DNA of 64,000 bases from Euborellia annulipes (GCA_023213315.1 JAKCPI010031693.1:62001-126000), one strand, 5' to 3'; counted from the stretch's first letter, positions 1 to 11,209 are shown. Program-made: numbers and translations. The notes: a model not told the origin generated them from the letters alone.

Positions 1-130
1 AAAAAGTACATCAGTAAAGTACTAGTATCCGAATTTTCGTTTAAATTAGTATATACAGTTTTTAAAATTTGAAAAAAATCGTTAGAGCCGTTTTTGAGAA
101 ATGATGAGCTTACAAATAAATAAACTTATA
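1..130. repeat. Fragment of a dispersed repeat (also at 34795-35250 and 63440-63560)
   Basis: The phrases 'agtaaagtactagt', 'tttaaaatttgaaaaaaatc' and 'gttagagccgttttt..gagaa' recur in the same order at 34795-35250 and 63440-63560. It lies in a SUCLA2 intron. No ORF. From memory, wording like this is common in arthropod genomes as part of a longer repeat; that link is an inference. Confidence 0.6.
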
Positions 131-316
131 TTGCTCGTTTAAAGTATAAAATAAAATAATATCAAAAAGTTTTTTTTTAATCAACATTTTTTATATAAAA
201 AAAAACTAATTAGAGAAAAATTAATTTTTACTATAATAAATTCGTTTAAAAATATATAATTTTTTAGGCTATTTAAATAATTTTTTTATTTAAGAGCATA
301 TATGAATTTAACTTAC

Positions 317-3300
317 ATTTCCCAGCAGAATCTTGCGCAAAAGGATTAACTTCTATAAGAGTTGCGTCCTTGGCTTGGAACAATTTATAAAGATTAATAA
401 TGTTTTCTATCATATCCTTATTATCTCCTAAACCAATCTTCTTTGTAACTTTGGCAGCTTGATCTCTTGAAAGACCTTAAAAATTTGATATGATAATGAA
501 AAAAATATTGTTTAACATGAAATACTTTTACAAAAAATACTACCTTTAAGGACGTCGATCGGCTCATAAATGATAGCATCCGGATTTTTAGCCGCCACAT
601 CTTCAATATTAACACCTCCTTGCGACGACGCTATAATAACTGGCCCCTAAAATAAGTAATAATAACATAGAATAATATGATAATTTTATTGAGTAGACAT
701 TTCATAAAAAAATAAAATTAATTATCTAAAAAAATTGTAATCAAGAAATCTCAGATCTGAGCGAGATAAATTTATATGAATCTTTTCTGAGTATATCCGT
801 CAAAATCTCGACATTGAATTTTTGACATGAATTCAATACTTTCTCTCCAGTGGCGTATTCAGGGGGGGGGGGGGGCAGGGGGGCCGGGCCCCCACCCAAA
901 GCCTTCTCCAAAACAAAAAAATACCTATTGTTTTCCCTAATGATTTTTTTTTTTTTTTAAATAATTATTTTATTAACTCTCATAAATTCTAAAATCTAAC
1001 AAAAAACTTATAAATAATTGAAAAAATCTCTAATATTTACGAATTTTGTATTAAAATTATTTTTTATTTCAAGAAAAAAAATTTTTTTTTATTTGTTTTT
1101 TATTTATAAAGATTATTATATTATCTAAAAAAAATTTCTCCACTTTAAGTTTCTTGGAGAAGAGGGGGGGGGGTTCATAAAACTTTTGCCCCCCCCCCCC
1201 CCCCCAAGCAGAAATTCTGGCTACGCTACTGTTTCTCTCTATATATATTAACACATATAGAGGTAAGAGAAAGTAAAATATAATTTCAGCGACACACATT
1301 GGCACGAACGGAGCGCTCATAAGGACAACGAAATTATTATTTATCTAATGCATTAATATAAATATATGTAAATCATTAGCAGAAACAATCTTATATAAGA
1401 TTTCTTATTATATAGAGATTTATCAATCTCCTTTTGAAATCCCAGAAATGCAAGAGGAAGTTTGCGGTGATGATAAATTAAAGATAGTTATTAATCCAAA
1501 GCCTGGTAATGAATAAAAAAGTAATAAAATGCATTATTTTAAAAGAAAGGAGTTTGGAAAGCAAAGTCTTTAACAATTTTTACATATTTATTAAAGGTGG
1601 CTAAACGGTCTCCTTGGAACCCAAGTCAATATCTCCCGGTCCCCCTATTTTTTACTTTTTTTAAAATTCAGATTGGTTAAAAAAACTATTTATAATTTTG
1701 AATTTGCAAATATATTATCATTTCAATATATTATTTAAATTTTATAATTATAATCCATGTATTTAAACTTATTTAACAATAATAATTTGTTACATTGGAG
1801 ACTCTTTGCGCCGCCCTTGCGGGTAATCCATTGCCCCCTAGGGGCCGCGGCCCACTACTTTACCAAGTCCTGTTGTAGACCATCCCACTTAAAATTCAGA
1901 AAAAAAATATTTGACCATTTAATAATTTATTTGATATTAATTGAGTATCCACTAAATTTGATTTGGTCCAAATTTTAGGTCTTTTCAGGGCCGAAAAGAG
2001 GGCTGTACCACCCCCCTGGGTGTGAATAGAGTCTTTTCAAAATATTTAAAAAAATTAACAATTTATAGGAGTTTTAATAGAAAAATTACCTGAAAAGCAC
2101 GTTCCATCATAATTGCCATATAATACTCTTTTTTAGGTACTTTTTTTTCAGTAATCATAACTGAATTACATATTCTGCCCCCTTCTCCAGTTTGTTTGGT
2201 TACTAATAATTGGCCAATCATTTTATCAGCTGCTTGGGAAGCCTCTTCTGGCCTAAAACAATGATAGGTTTATATATACAAGAAATTATAAATTAAATAT
2301 AAATTTTTAATTATTTTTCTTTTAAACATGCAAAAAAGTTTTAATTTTAATTTGTTTTTAAGAATCTTGATTTTATCAGAGTATAGTAAATTTTTAACTG
2401 TTCTAGCATATTATATATGAACGATGTTATGCATAATGGAACCAAGCGACATTAACATAAATCTGAGATAAAGGGCATTTCATTTGCACACTTGTAAACA
2501 AACCCAAAGGCAATGCTTTTTTTCTTGTTTTATACAAAAAAAGTGCACAGAGTAATAATGTTCTGATTTAAATAAAGAGGTAGATCTTCTTTTTTCCTAT
2601 GGATGGCGGTCTTTACTCAATTTCGATCATAATGGCGCTTGGATCCTTTATGCATAACACCGTCCATTAATATTAGTCGAGAGGGGTTACTTGGGGATTG
2701 AGTACATATAAAAATCAGTATAACTCATATTTATTCATTAATTATATATTGATATAATAACATTAGTATGGCTAAAATGATTGATAAAAAATGTAGGATA
2801 AATAAAAAATTAATTATGAATTGTGATTAACATAATTTCAATAATTGCTATGTCATTAATAAAAGTGAATGAATCATTAAAAAACAAATATACAAAGTTT
2901 AGGTTATAATTAATTGAAAAATTTTTAGCAATATATTATCTCCATGTCTATTACGAAATAGTGATAAAGGTATAAATAATCGGATAAGTTTTTATAATAT
3001 GAATTTTTATTTATACTTACGAGTTTACCATTTGTACACCACCCTTAAATCCATTTTTAAAAGCTCCTTTTCCTCGACCTCCAGCAAGAACTTGTGCTTT
3101 AACAACAAGATCGTTAGTATTTAAACTTTTGGCAATTTCGCCTGCTTGCTGGCTACTGGTGGCAACACCGAATTTTGGAGTAGGAAGGCCCCCATCTTTA
3201 AGAAGAGTATAACTAATATGTTCATGAACATTTAAATTTCGACGAGGTTGTTTGACTAAAAGCTGTGAACAAAAAAAAAACAAAACAAATATTTAAAAAA

Positions 3301-4578
3301 ATTCATTTCCTATAGAAATAAAGACGCAATTTGAACAATATTCGTTTTGATTTTTTATCTGTTTTTTAATATATTTTGTGAGTAGGCTAAATGTATTTTT
3401 CTGGTGAGTCAAGTGTCTCTTGTCCCGGAATCTCTGCCCTATCCTCTATCCTGGGCACAAGAGCGGATCCAAGAGTTTCTCGGGGGGGGGGGGGGGGGGG
3501 TAATCTGGTGTGACTGGTAGCACAGCACACAATTTTTTTCTATACTTGTTTACCAAAATATAAATACAAATCATAATAAAAATAAAATTTAATTCCAAAA
3601 AAAAAAATATTTTTCTCAAATATCGGGGGGGGGGGGGGGTAATTACCCCCTTTATCCCCCCTTGTCTGGGCATCAGGTTCCTTTGAACCAAGACAACGGG
3701 AACTTGTCACAACAGCAAAAAACTTACATTTTTTTTATTTAACAATATCTATCTCATGATAAATGATGACAAGTGAAAAATCTTTAAGCATAAATTTTTT
3801 ACTTGCAAGTGAAGGTTATACAAGCAAATAATCTGATTATAAATAGGTCTCAAAAAATATTTAAGTAACACATTTTGTTTCTTTGATATTTTTGACTGTT
3901 TTTCTCTCAATATCCATTCATAATATTATTTTTGCTCTTTACATTTCCACTCATCACAGTTATCCTATATAAAAATTATTCGATTTGCTAGCATAACTCT
4001 TGCAGGACAGGAGGACTAAATCATTATTTAGACTTCTAGAAAGAGATTTGTTCCTAAAAATACTCCACATTCATTTTTCTTTCATTTGCCCATGGGCAAA
4101 AGAATGATAGAATGCATTCTACCATTCTGAATGAATATTTTCCATAAATATAGAAAGACATTCAATTTTTTCTATTTGCTGTTAATAATCTAATAACATC
4201 CAGATTTTCAAAGATAAATTTTTACACCCTTCAACCTTCAACTTCGAAAATATCTAGGCATAAAATGTTCATCATATTACATAAGACAAATAAATATAAA
4301 TATATCATTTCTTGAACTATATAAAGAAATAAATAAATATAAACATATTTATTTATTTAAAAAAGAAAAAAAGGTATAAAAAAATAAAATAATTTTTAAA
4401 AATTAAAAAATAAATAAAATGAGGATGTAATTAATTTTATAAAAATAAAGGTGTAAAATAGTAATATTATAAATATGTATTAATAAAAATAAATAAATAT
4501 AAATAATTTACTCACCGGACGATATAATTTAATAGGTATCTTCTCCAATAATGTGATATTTCTTAATAGAGAGGCCAT
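317..4578 (-). CDS. SUCLA2: Succinyl-CoA ligase (ADP-forming) beta subunit, mitochondrial; N-terminal part only
   Basis: Beta subunit of mitochondrial succinyl-CoA synthetase, which couples succinyl-CoA cleavage to ATP formation in the TCA cycle, as a heterodimer with SUCLG1. Five exons join in phase: 4516-4578, 3021-3262, 2090-2252, 544-646 and 317-475, giving about 243 residues before the window edge. The first 21 residues are a basic, Leu-rich mitochondrial presequence. The ATP-grasp part is clear: NLNVHEH at the mature N-terminus, [12 protein letters not shown] near residues 76-87, [12 protein letters not shown], and [13 protein letters not shown]. The exon ending at 317 stops at a GTAAGT donor, so the rest of the ATP-grasp domain and the CoA-ligase domain lie left of base 1. 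The match is closer to SUCLA2 than to the GTP-specific SUCLG2, from memory of the families. Introns hold several MITEs. Confidence 0.93.
799..1280. repeat. Hairpin-ended dispersed element, interrupted by the hAT MITE
   Basis: If bases 848-1231 and one target copy are removed, the sequence reads as 'gtcaaaatctcgacattgaa', then 'ttttgacatgaa', then 'actttctctctatatat..acatatagaggtaagagaaagt'. The same order occurs at 20385-20475, 22140-22231 and 40661-40755, and in longer form at 25893-26180. The end can fold as ACTTTCTC paired with GAGAAAGT. Confidence 0.7.
848..1231. mobile_element. hAT-type MITE with perfect 8-bp target duplication
   Basis: Terminal inverted repeat CAGTGGCGTA at the left and TACGCTACTG at the right. 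It is flanked by the identical 8-mer TTTCTCTC at 840-847 and 1232-1239. Eight-base duplications and CAGxGGCGTA ends are typical of hAT transposons. The element has long G and C runs near both ends and no coding capacity. It sits inside another repeat, the hairpin-ended element 799-1280, whose terminal hairpin it splits. Confidence 0.85.
1421..1516 (+). other. Unrecognised 32-codon coding-like fragment inside a SUCLA2 intron
   Basis: An open frame on the strand opposite SUCLA2 reads [14 protein letters not shown], then [17 protein letters not shown] and a stop. Its composition is protein-like and unlike the AT-rich noise around it. I do not recognise the family. It may be the last piece of a transposon or host retrocopy, or an exon of an unseen gene. 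Confidence 0.3.
2424..2660. mobile_element. MITE family with GGAACCAAGCG(C)CATTA inverted ends, copy 1
   Basis: The left end reads gttatgcataatGGAACCAAGCGACATTA and the right end reads TAATGGCGCTTGGATCC..ttatgcataac, which are inverted copies. The core 'aaaagtgcacagagtaataatgtt' is shared with copies at 54691-54927 and 60903-61014. Non-coding, about 235 bp, in SUCLA2 intron 2. Confidence 0.75.
3458..3664. mobile_element. hAT-type MITE with 8-bp target duplication (7 of 8)
   Basis: Ends CAAGAGCGGATC on the left and TTATCCCCCCTTG on the right are imperfect inverted repeats. The flanks are CCTGGGCA (3450-3457) and TCTGGGCA (3665-3672). Long G runs lie inside both ends. It resembles the element at 12864-13129. 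Located in SUCLA2 intron 1. Confidence 0.7.
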
Positions 4579-6083
4579 TTTTATCAAATTTGAAGTCTAA
4601 TTCAATTAAATTATTTAAATGATGTTTCTATGAAAACAAGAAATGACGACTATTTAATAAATTTTAATCTATTTAAAACTAAGAATTTTTTATTAACTCA
4701 CAAAATCAATGCCTAACCAATTCGTTTTCCTCTTCCAAATTGAATGACGGAAGATGAGAATTAAATGAGAGTTTGAGATCAGAGCCGAATTATCCCGAAG
4801 ACTTACGGAATTACCCGAAGTGGAAACGGATTGCTTTTGTAAAAATTATTCAATTTTTCTCGGTGATTTCTCTCTATATTTAGATTAACAATAATAATAA
4901 TATTAGAAATGATTTTTTCTATTATTATAAAGCCTATATAATAATAAACACTTAAATATTTTAATAAATAAAACGTACCCACTTTTAATAAATTGATGAT
5001 TGCAATAAAAGGTCATATTTATTTACCCCGATTTACATACCAAGGACAAATATATTTAAAGACAATCATTCATTCAAATTATATTAAGAAAGAATTTAAG
5101 AAAAAAATATTGGTTATAATTAAATTATTCATATATAAAAACAATAATTTTATTGTTACGCAATGGACAGGCAGCCTATTTTCAAAAATTACTTTTTAAA
5201 AAAATATGGCATGCTAAAAAAAATAAATATTGGTATTTTTAAAGCAATTATTATTACTACTATTATTAATATGCTAGGCATTTTAAAAGATGATTTCCCA
5301 AAAAAAAGTTGAAAGGATTAGATTGTTGAACGCAGTGCGGGATTCCGCTCTGTCCGGGATCTTCTTCGGGTTCAGGCACTGGATAAATACTAGTAATCTG
5401 GTCGATTTTAAAAGCTTAGTTTTGTCAGGGAGGTACCTGACTTAAATAGCAAATTTAAACCCCCTAGCTCTTTTCTTCTTGTGATTTTTTTCCAGAGGCA
5501 TTTATATAAACCATATAACTCAAATTTTTTCAGAGACCATCAAAATATGTATCTCCACCAAAATCTAATTTTTGAAAAGATCGCAATACTTTCTCTCTAA
5601 GATGTGATTTTCATTTGGATAAAAATTATAGATTATGTTAGACTGTAGAGATATTTATTTCTACATACATGGAAATAAAATCTTTAATACATTTATTAAA
5701 TTTTTAAAATAATCATTGTTATAGTCTAAAAAAGGAACTTAAAATGTAAGTCATACAAATATCTTTAGTTATTCCTTAGAATATCACTCATCTCACTTTG
5801 GCAACAAAAATCAAAATTTTTATTTAAAGTTAATATTTTATGTAATATATCTTTGAGTATTAGAGTCAAACAAAAATCTTTAAAACAAAAATAGTTTAAA
5901 TAGTCAAACTTAATAAACTATATAGAAATAAAAATAATCTTTTCTTTAGTTTTTTTAATACTAGATAAATTGTTTAAGAGACTATTAATTAAAATAAATA
6001 TTTCTTGATAAACATAAAAAATAAATGAATTTGATTTAAAATAAGGAAAAATTCAAAACGAAAAAAATAATGAGTTGGAAATT
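4579..6083. other. Intergenic: SUCLA2 upstream region and 3' flank of the export-adaptor gene
   Basis: AT-rich. It contains the probable SUCLA2 promoter and 5' UTR just above 4578, and a degraded piece of the hairpin-ended repeat near 5535-5610. The short ORF at 4993-5199 is low-complexity and not supported. No convincing gene. Confidence 0.6.
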
Positions 6084-9000
6084 CTAACTAGGGTTGCCAA
6101 AACGCTCGGAGAGAGTAATTTTTGTGGTATAAGGAATAATAAAGTTTTGCAAATTTATTATATTATTATCGTTATTTTTGTTAATATTCTCTCTCTTGTC
6201 ATGAAAATGGTTGTTTGAATATTTTCTTCTATGATTCGCAGAAGAATCGTCTAGCTGGTGAGAGTTGGAAAAATTTTTTTGGGTAACTTTAGATTTTGGC
6301 CATCTATAGTAAGAATCTTGGCTTACATTTGTGTTTGAAATATAACTACCAATCTCTGAAGTGTTTCTATTGTTTTTATGGTAAGAGAGAGATGGATGAG
6401 GACTTGGATTACGCCATCGGGATGAGTTTCGATTTTTATTTCTAGGTGAAGAATTAAAATTTCTATTTCCCTGAAATGTTCTCTCTTGACTAGGTAATCG
6501 TGAATGGCTTCTAGATCGACTTTTGCTCCTTGAACGATTATTATTAAAATTAATGTTGTTGTTGTTGTTGTTGTTATTGTTGTTGTTTCTTCCGTAATAG
6601 TCGTAAGAATCATGATTATATCGATTGTAGTGATAATTATTTAATGAAGGTCCGTTTGTATAGTTGTACTTCCAACCTTGATAATTTCCTAAAAAAAAAG
6701 GAAATATGGATTAAAAGGTTTGGAAATTTATTTTATTTTCTTATTAATGCTGGACTAATGGAGGTGACTAAGACGCCGAATATTTTTTAGATGTTAATAC
6801 ATTTCAAAGAAAAAATAAGCGAGATATGAATTTTAATCGTTAGAGCCGATTTTGTTAACGTAGTTTAAATATCAAATTTGAACATTGTATCTGTTCTTTT
6901 TTGAGATGTTTTGTCTGAGAAGTTGCAGTATTTTTAGGCTACAGATACAAGTCTAGATACTTAAAAATTGAGTATCTTCGGCTCCAAAAAAGATACTTTT
7001 AAAAAATACTTTCATTTTTTCATATTTGAATTTGGCGTCTTCTGCTATTCTGTTTACGTTTGCTTTTTCTTCCGTTTTTGAATCAAGTTCTTGAGAGACA
7101 TCCATCTCCCTGCCTAAGATTTTAGACATTCTAAACTTGGCGAAATACGGTGAAGTGGATGTATACTTTAGAAGTAAGACAGACTTTTAAGTTTCCGAAA
7201 TATTTGGATTTAATTCTTTTACCGTGTAAATACAATAAATTATAATAATAGAAAACAAGCCTATCATCAATAAATCCCCAGTACCATATTATGCCTTTTA
7301 GCCCCTACTTTTTAGGTTTTGTATGTCAAAACGAAAAACAAATATTTTCCGAAAAATATATAAAAAAGTATCTTTTGTGAGTCGAGATACCTAAAAATTC
7401 ATTCTATCTTGTATCTTGTATTTAGATACATAAAATCAAAGTATCTTGTATGTATTGTATTGTATTTAGATACTTTTTTTTGTGTCTTGTCCAATTCTAT
7501 ATTAACAGGCCGGGCCTCCTCATAAAAAAATTTTAATGAAAATATTTTTAAATATCTTGAAACATTTAGAGTTAGAGGAATCTTTTAAAAATAATTTATT
7601 TTTATTACAAATTTATGGTTGAAGTTTAAAGGGCTCAGGCTCTGGGGATTTATCCCCCACCCGGCTTCCTGTCTGCGGTTCGGGCTACATAGAGCAATAA
7701 TATCATTAAAAATTTCCACAAAGATAGCATTCATATATCAAATATAAATTTATTATTTTTAAATTATCTTTCTTCTTAATCTCTTTCCCGTTATACTGAG
7801 TAAGTTCCATATCTCTAATGAGGGAATCCTTGACTGAGAGAGTTATAGAAACTGACATTATTTTAAGTTTTTTTCTGTCATTTTTAACTTTTAAACAAGT
7901 AGAAAGATAATATGAAAAAGTGACTATAAAAACATTTCTACTTTTGGATGGAAAAAAATATTAAGTACAAACTCGGTTTGGAGATGAATTTTGCAAACAA
8001 ATAATAATTTGATTGAGTTCAATTCCAGTTGATATAATTGAACCGTTATTTTTACCGTTAACTTGTTTTTAATTAATATATTAATAAATTTTAATAATTT
8101 AAAATAGTTACCTCGATGAAAATAATTATTTCTTCTCAAGTAATTGGGAACGGAAATAGTCAAATTATCAGCTACAAAATAATCATCTCCTCCACTGTAA
8201 AAAATAAACAATATCTATTATTTAATATAATGGAAAAAGATGGGGAATATCGGACAATTAGGCCTATATTATATAGTATAGAATAATAAATATAAATATA
8301 GTTGATTATAACCAACGAGACGGGATAAATGTAGGGAATCAAAAAATATTGCCCTCTATGTCACTCAGAAAAAAGATAAATTAGCTTTAGAAAAATTCCC
8401 TAATAATAAATAAATTTTAAAAGAACTTGATGATGCCCGAAAGAATGGGAAAGAGTACACGCAAAGAGTGTTAAGGCAGCGTTAGGGTTGAAGAGGGACA
8501 CACCAGAATACATATGGAAGTTGGAAACTGGAAGGCTAAGCGTAGACTCCAGAACCTTTCAAAGAAAAATGAAGTATGTAATAAGAATAATGGAGATGGA
8601 CAACGAGCGATGGCCAAAGATATGTTTGAGGGAAAGCATAAGAGGCATAAGAAATAATAATCCGGGTAGATGGGCAAAGGAAATGAAGAAGGTTCTGGAG
8701 AATCTGGGAAGTCCAGGTCTGATCGAGGCTCTGTACCAAAACTCAGTGGAAGATATAAGAAGAGAGGCTGTTCTCGCAGTAGAAAAGAAGATAGAGCAAG
8801 AATGGCAGGAGTGTTGGAAAAGAACGGAGGCCTCAAGATATAACAATCTGTATAAAATAATTAAGAAGATTCCAGGAGAAGAGGCCTACATCCGAGATAA
8901 ATCACTGAGTAAAAGAGATAGGGAAGCCTGGGCAAGAATACGTTGTGGCAACACATATTTCGGAGGAAAGATCTGGAGAAAGGAAAGAAGATGCAGACTG

Positions 9001-11209
9001 TGTAAGAAGGAAGAAGAGTATCCAGAGCATATTCTGAAATGCCCAGTGTTAATTGGAAGTCTACCCGGGAACCTGAAGGAAGAATTGGAGTCGGGGAAGG
9101 AAGATAGGTTAGAGCACTGAAGAAGGGCCCAGAAAAGAAAATCTTAGCTGTATGGAGAATTTGGGAACGCCTCGTAGAGGAAGAAAGAAGAGAAGAAGAT
9201 AATTCTTAAATAATGTTTTAAAGTTTTTTTTTAATTTTTTGTAAACAACATGTTAAAAATGTAGACCGATGTCCAAAAAAGGACAAGGTGGAATCAATAA
9301 ATAAATAAAAAAAAAAATAAATAAATAAATAAAAGAACTTGATGAAAAATGGCTAAGGATTCTAATAATGAAATAAATCAAATCCCACTTGTTTTTAATA
9401 ATTTCACTTCCTAGATCTTTGCAAACAGAAATTGACCTACAAGTCTTATTTCATCCCAGATGATGACTGGGAGGATAAATATACTAAAGAGAAACAGAAA
9501 CTATCGAATAACTGTGATTAATTACTTATCTCAGCCCTTTTTTAGCATCTATCAATTATATGAGAATGTCTAAATATCGAGTAATTTGTAATATGTCCGA
9601 TACTCCCAAATTTTTACTTTAATTATTTACTTACTAATTTTTAGCAATTTTATGTTGGAAAAGTTTATATTTAAGATATGCTAGATCGGATCGAAAAGCG
9701 TAGGGGCTAGATTTCGATTGCCAGATCCTATCCTTGATTGGTTTTGCCTGTTAATTAAAAGAGATTTAAGTTGTGAATGATTCATGTAATTTGATTCTAA
9801 TTACTTGAAAATATTCATTTAAATTTTCTTGTGGATATATATTTCTTGGATTCCTATTATTCCTCCTTTTATTGTTTTGTCTTCTAAATCTTTTTCGCCC
9901 TTGATTTCTGTTTTGATTTTGATTAGTATTATTAATCTGTTGAAAAAATAAAATTATTATATTAGTTAGAGAGTAGTATTATAGACGAAGAGCATATATT
10001 CCCATTCGTTTAAAATACCCTGGTTTTGTAGATACATGAACCTCACTCATACTTATGGGTGAATTTCAAAAATCATATGCCCACCACCCTTTGATATGTT
10101 TTAATAAAAGCGGAATGGTAAAAAAACAAAGAGAACTAGGGGATTAGTCTATAATAATTATTTCAATGAAGAATAGAAATGGCTATGGTGATGATTGACT
10201 AAGGAGCTCGATGAGGAAAGGCAGCCAGCATAAATAAAAATTTATATTATTTCATCGACGTTTCGGGAGCGCATCGCTCCCATCTTCAGGACGAAATAAT
10301 TGTCGCAATAGAGATGGAGAACAATATAATGTATTCACAACAAATATTCACAAAATGTATGTTGTGCATATTATTTAACAAAATTTTAACAATTGTATGA
10401 TATATTATATAGGCTGTTCAGGTGAGTAACAGTCTCAAACGCCGACCAAGATAGATTGCAATCTCGTTTGAGACTGTTACTCACCTGGCCTATATAATAT
10501 ATCATACAATTGTTAAAATTGTTAAATAATAAGCACAATACATTTATTAACAGTTATTTCGTCCTGAAGATGGGAGCGATGCGCTCTCGAAACGTCGATG
10601 AAATAATATAAGTTTTTATTTATGCTGGCTGCCTTTCCTCATTGAGCTCCTTAGTCAATAATTATTTCATTTGAAAGAAGTGATATTGTTCCTTTAATAT
10701 ACTGGTAAATCTAGTTTCAGCAAAGGTCGTTGGCTTTATTTTAATTTGGGGAATGAATGAATTAAAATAAAAATTTAGCAAAATCTATTAATGGATTCTA
10801 TTTGAATAAGCTAAGAAGAAGAAACCATTCCATCTTACATACTAAATGTTCATTGTACTACTATAAAACCGAAGAATTCAAAAGTTATAACATAGAATCA
10901 TATTTTTTTCAATTATCCTCCAGCGGCATTATTTATTTTGAAAAACCCAGCTTCAGATCCTATTCGTGCGTCAAAATAACCTACATATATTTTAACCATT
11001 CATTAAAATTATTGAGAACAATTCATTTTTATACAAACCTCATTATTGTTTTTTGGGTTAAAATTATTATTAGTAGGTTGGGTTTTATGATTTATTATCT
11101 CATCTAAAAAAAAAAAATGTATTATTAGTATAAAAATATGATTAAAGCATTTATAGAAATAATATTTACCTAAACTCATTGACATTTTTTGTTTAGTTGT
11201 AAGAGTCAT
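6084..11209 (-). CDS. Probable nuclear mRNA-export adaptor with UAP56-binding motif and RS/Asn-rich tail
   Basis: Six exons join in phase: 11170-11209, 11039-11103, 9805-9936, 9635-9747, 8112-8194 and 6084-6688, giving 345 residues. The N-terminus, split across exons 1 and 2, reads KMSMSLDEIINHKTQ. This matches the UAP56/DDX39B-binding motif (MSLDDIIK-type) at the N-terminus of ALYREF and UIF/FYTTD1. Next come basic Arg/Asn/Gln-rich stretches (QGRKRFRRQNNKRRNNR), an Asn run encoded by a (AAC)n microsatellite, an RSRSKSRSRSHSR segment, and a C-terminal ITLSERFG reminiscent of the SLNERF motif of CHTOP-like proteins. Expected role by analogy: bridging RNA and the TREX helicase in the nucleus. 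The nearest family is UIF/FYTTD1, but no RRM is present. Upstream TTG codons are not starts; the first ATG is at 11209. Confidence 0.72.
6541..6596 (-). repeat. Trinucleotide microsatellite encoding polyasparagine
   Basis: Runs of TTG/TTA on the plus strand are AAC/AAT codons in the last exon of the export-adaptor gene and give an almost pure Asn tract. Length is likely to vary between alleles. Confidence 0.8.
8320..8433 (+). other. Coding-like relic interrupted by the LINE insertion (continues at 9346-9520)
   Basis: Across the LINE insertion site the flanks read like broken coding sequence, for example KDKLALEKFPNNK before it and CKQKLTYKSYFIPDDDWEDKYTKEKQ after it, with frame changes and stops. 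It is probably an old retrocopy or transposon. The family is not recognised. Confidence 0.3.
8434..9330 (+). mobile_element. 5'-truncated non-LTR retrotransposon with 15-bp target duplication
   Basis: The 15-mer AAAAGAACTTGATGA flanks the insert at 8419-8433 and 9331-9345. The insert ends in an A-rich AATAAATA tail, as expected for target-primed reverse transcription. It lies in an intron of the export-adaptor gene, in antisense orientation, and carries only the 3' end of the element. Confidence 0.88.
8488..9120 (+). pseudogene. C-terminal piece of a LINE ORF2 (after the reverse transcriptase core)
   Basis: A 210-residue open frame with no natural start, because the element is 5'-truncated. 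The body is basic and helical. Near the end it reads RRCRLCKKEEEYPEHILKCPVL, a Cys-Cys-His-Cys arrangement (C-x2-C, H-x4-C) found after the reverse transcriptase domain of R1/I/Jockey-group LINEs. No catalytic RT motif (FxDD) is present, so the fragment cannot move by itself. Codon use is richer in G than the neighbouring host exons, which fits a separate origin. The clade assignment is from memory of the motif and is uncertain. Confidence 0.75.
10247..10299 (-). ncRNA. Hammerhead ribozyme motif (type I, minimal stem III), left copy
   Basis: On the minus strand: stem I TTATTTCGTC, core CTGAAGA, a 7-bp stem II (GGGAGCG/CGCTCCC, loop ATG), GAAAC, GTC and stem I' GATGAAATAA. Stem I pairs over 10 positions with one G-U. 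The core fits CUGANGA...GAAA with cleavage expected after GUC. Stem III is only the ACGU step, as described for Penelope-like elements. Confidence 0.8.
10554..10606 (+). ncRNA. Hammerhead ribozyme motif, right copy
   Basis: Plus-strand mirror of 10247-10299. CTGAAGA is at 10564-10570, stem II is 7 bp with one G-U, GAAAC is at 10589-10593, GTC at 10594-10596, and stem I joins 10554-10563 to 10597-10606. Expected cleavage is after 10596. The single change in stem II keeps pairing. Confidence 0.8.

Larger units (their letters stand above)
10170..10657. mobile_element. Foldback element of two inverted Penelope-type units with hammerhead motifs
   Basis: The left arm (from about 10194) and right arm (to about 10656) are near-perfect inverted copies, sharing gactaaggagctc, gaggaaaggcagccagcata and both hammerhead cores. 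The middle also folds (gagtaacagtctcaaacg against its complement). The flanks AATAATTATTTCA at about 10151-10167 and 10658-10672 look like a 13-15 bp target duplication. No ORF. It sits in intron 2 of the export-adaptor gene. Confidence 0.75.

Noticed and set aside
3481..3500. Long G runs as deliberate G-quadruplex signals
   Set aside because: G and C runs recur at the same subterminal position of hAT MITEs, so they are a feature of the element and possibly slippage, not a site-specific signal.
8471..8846. Minus-strand ORFs of 67-121 residues opposite the LINE ORF
   Set aside because: Shadows of the plus-strand LINE frame; the plus frame has the Cys/His motif and the target duplication explains the insert.
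10170..10657. A full Penelope-like retrotransposon with reverse transcriptase
   Set aside because: No RT or GIY-YIG frame occurs here or near any hammerhead copy in the window; only terminal-type units are present.
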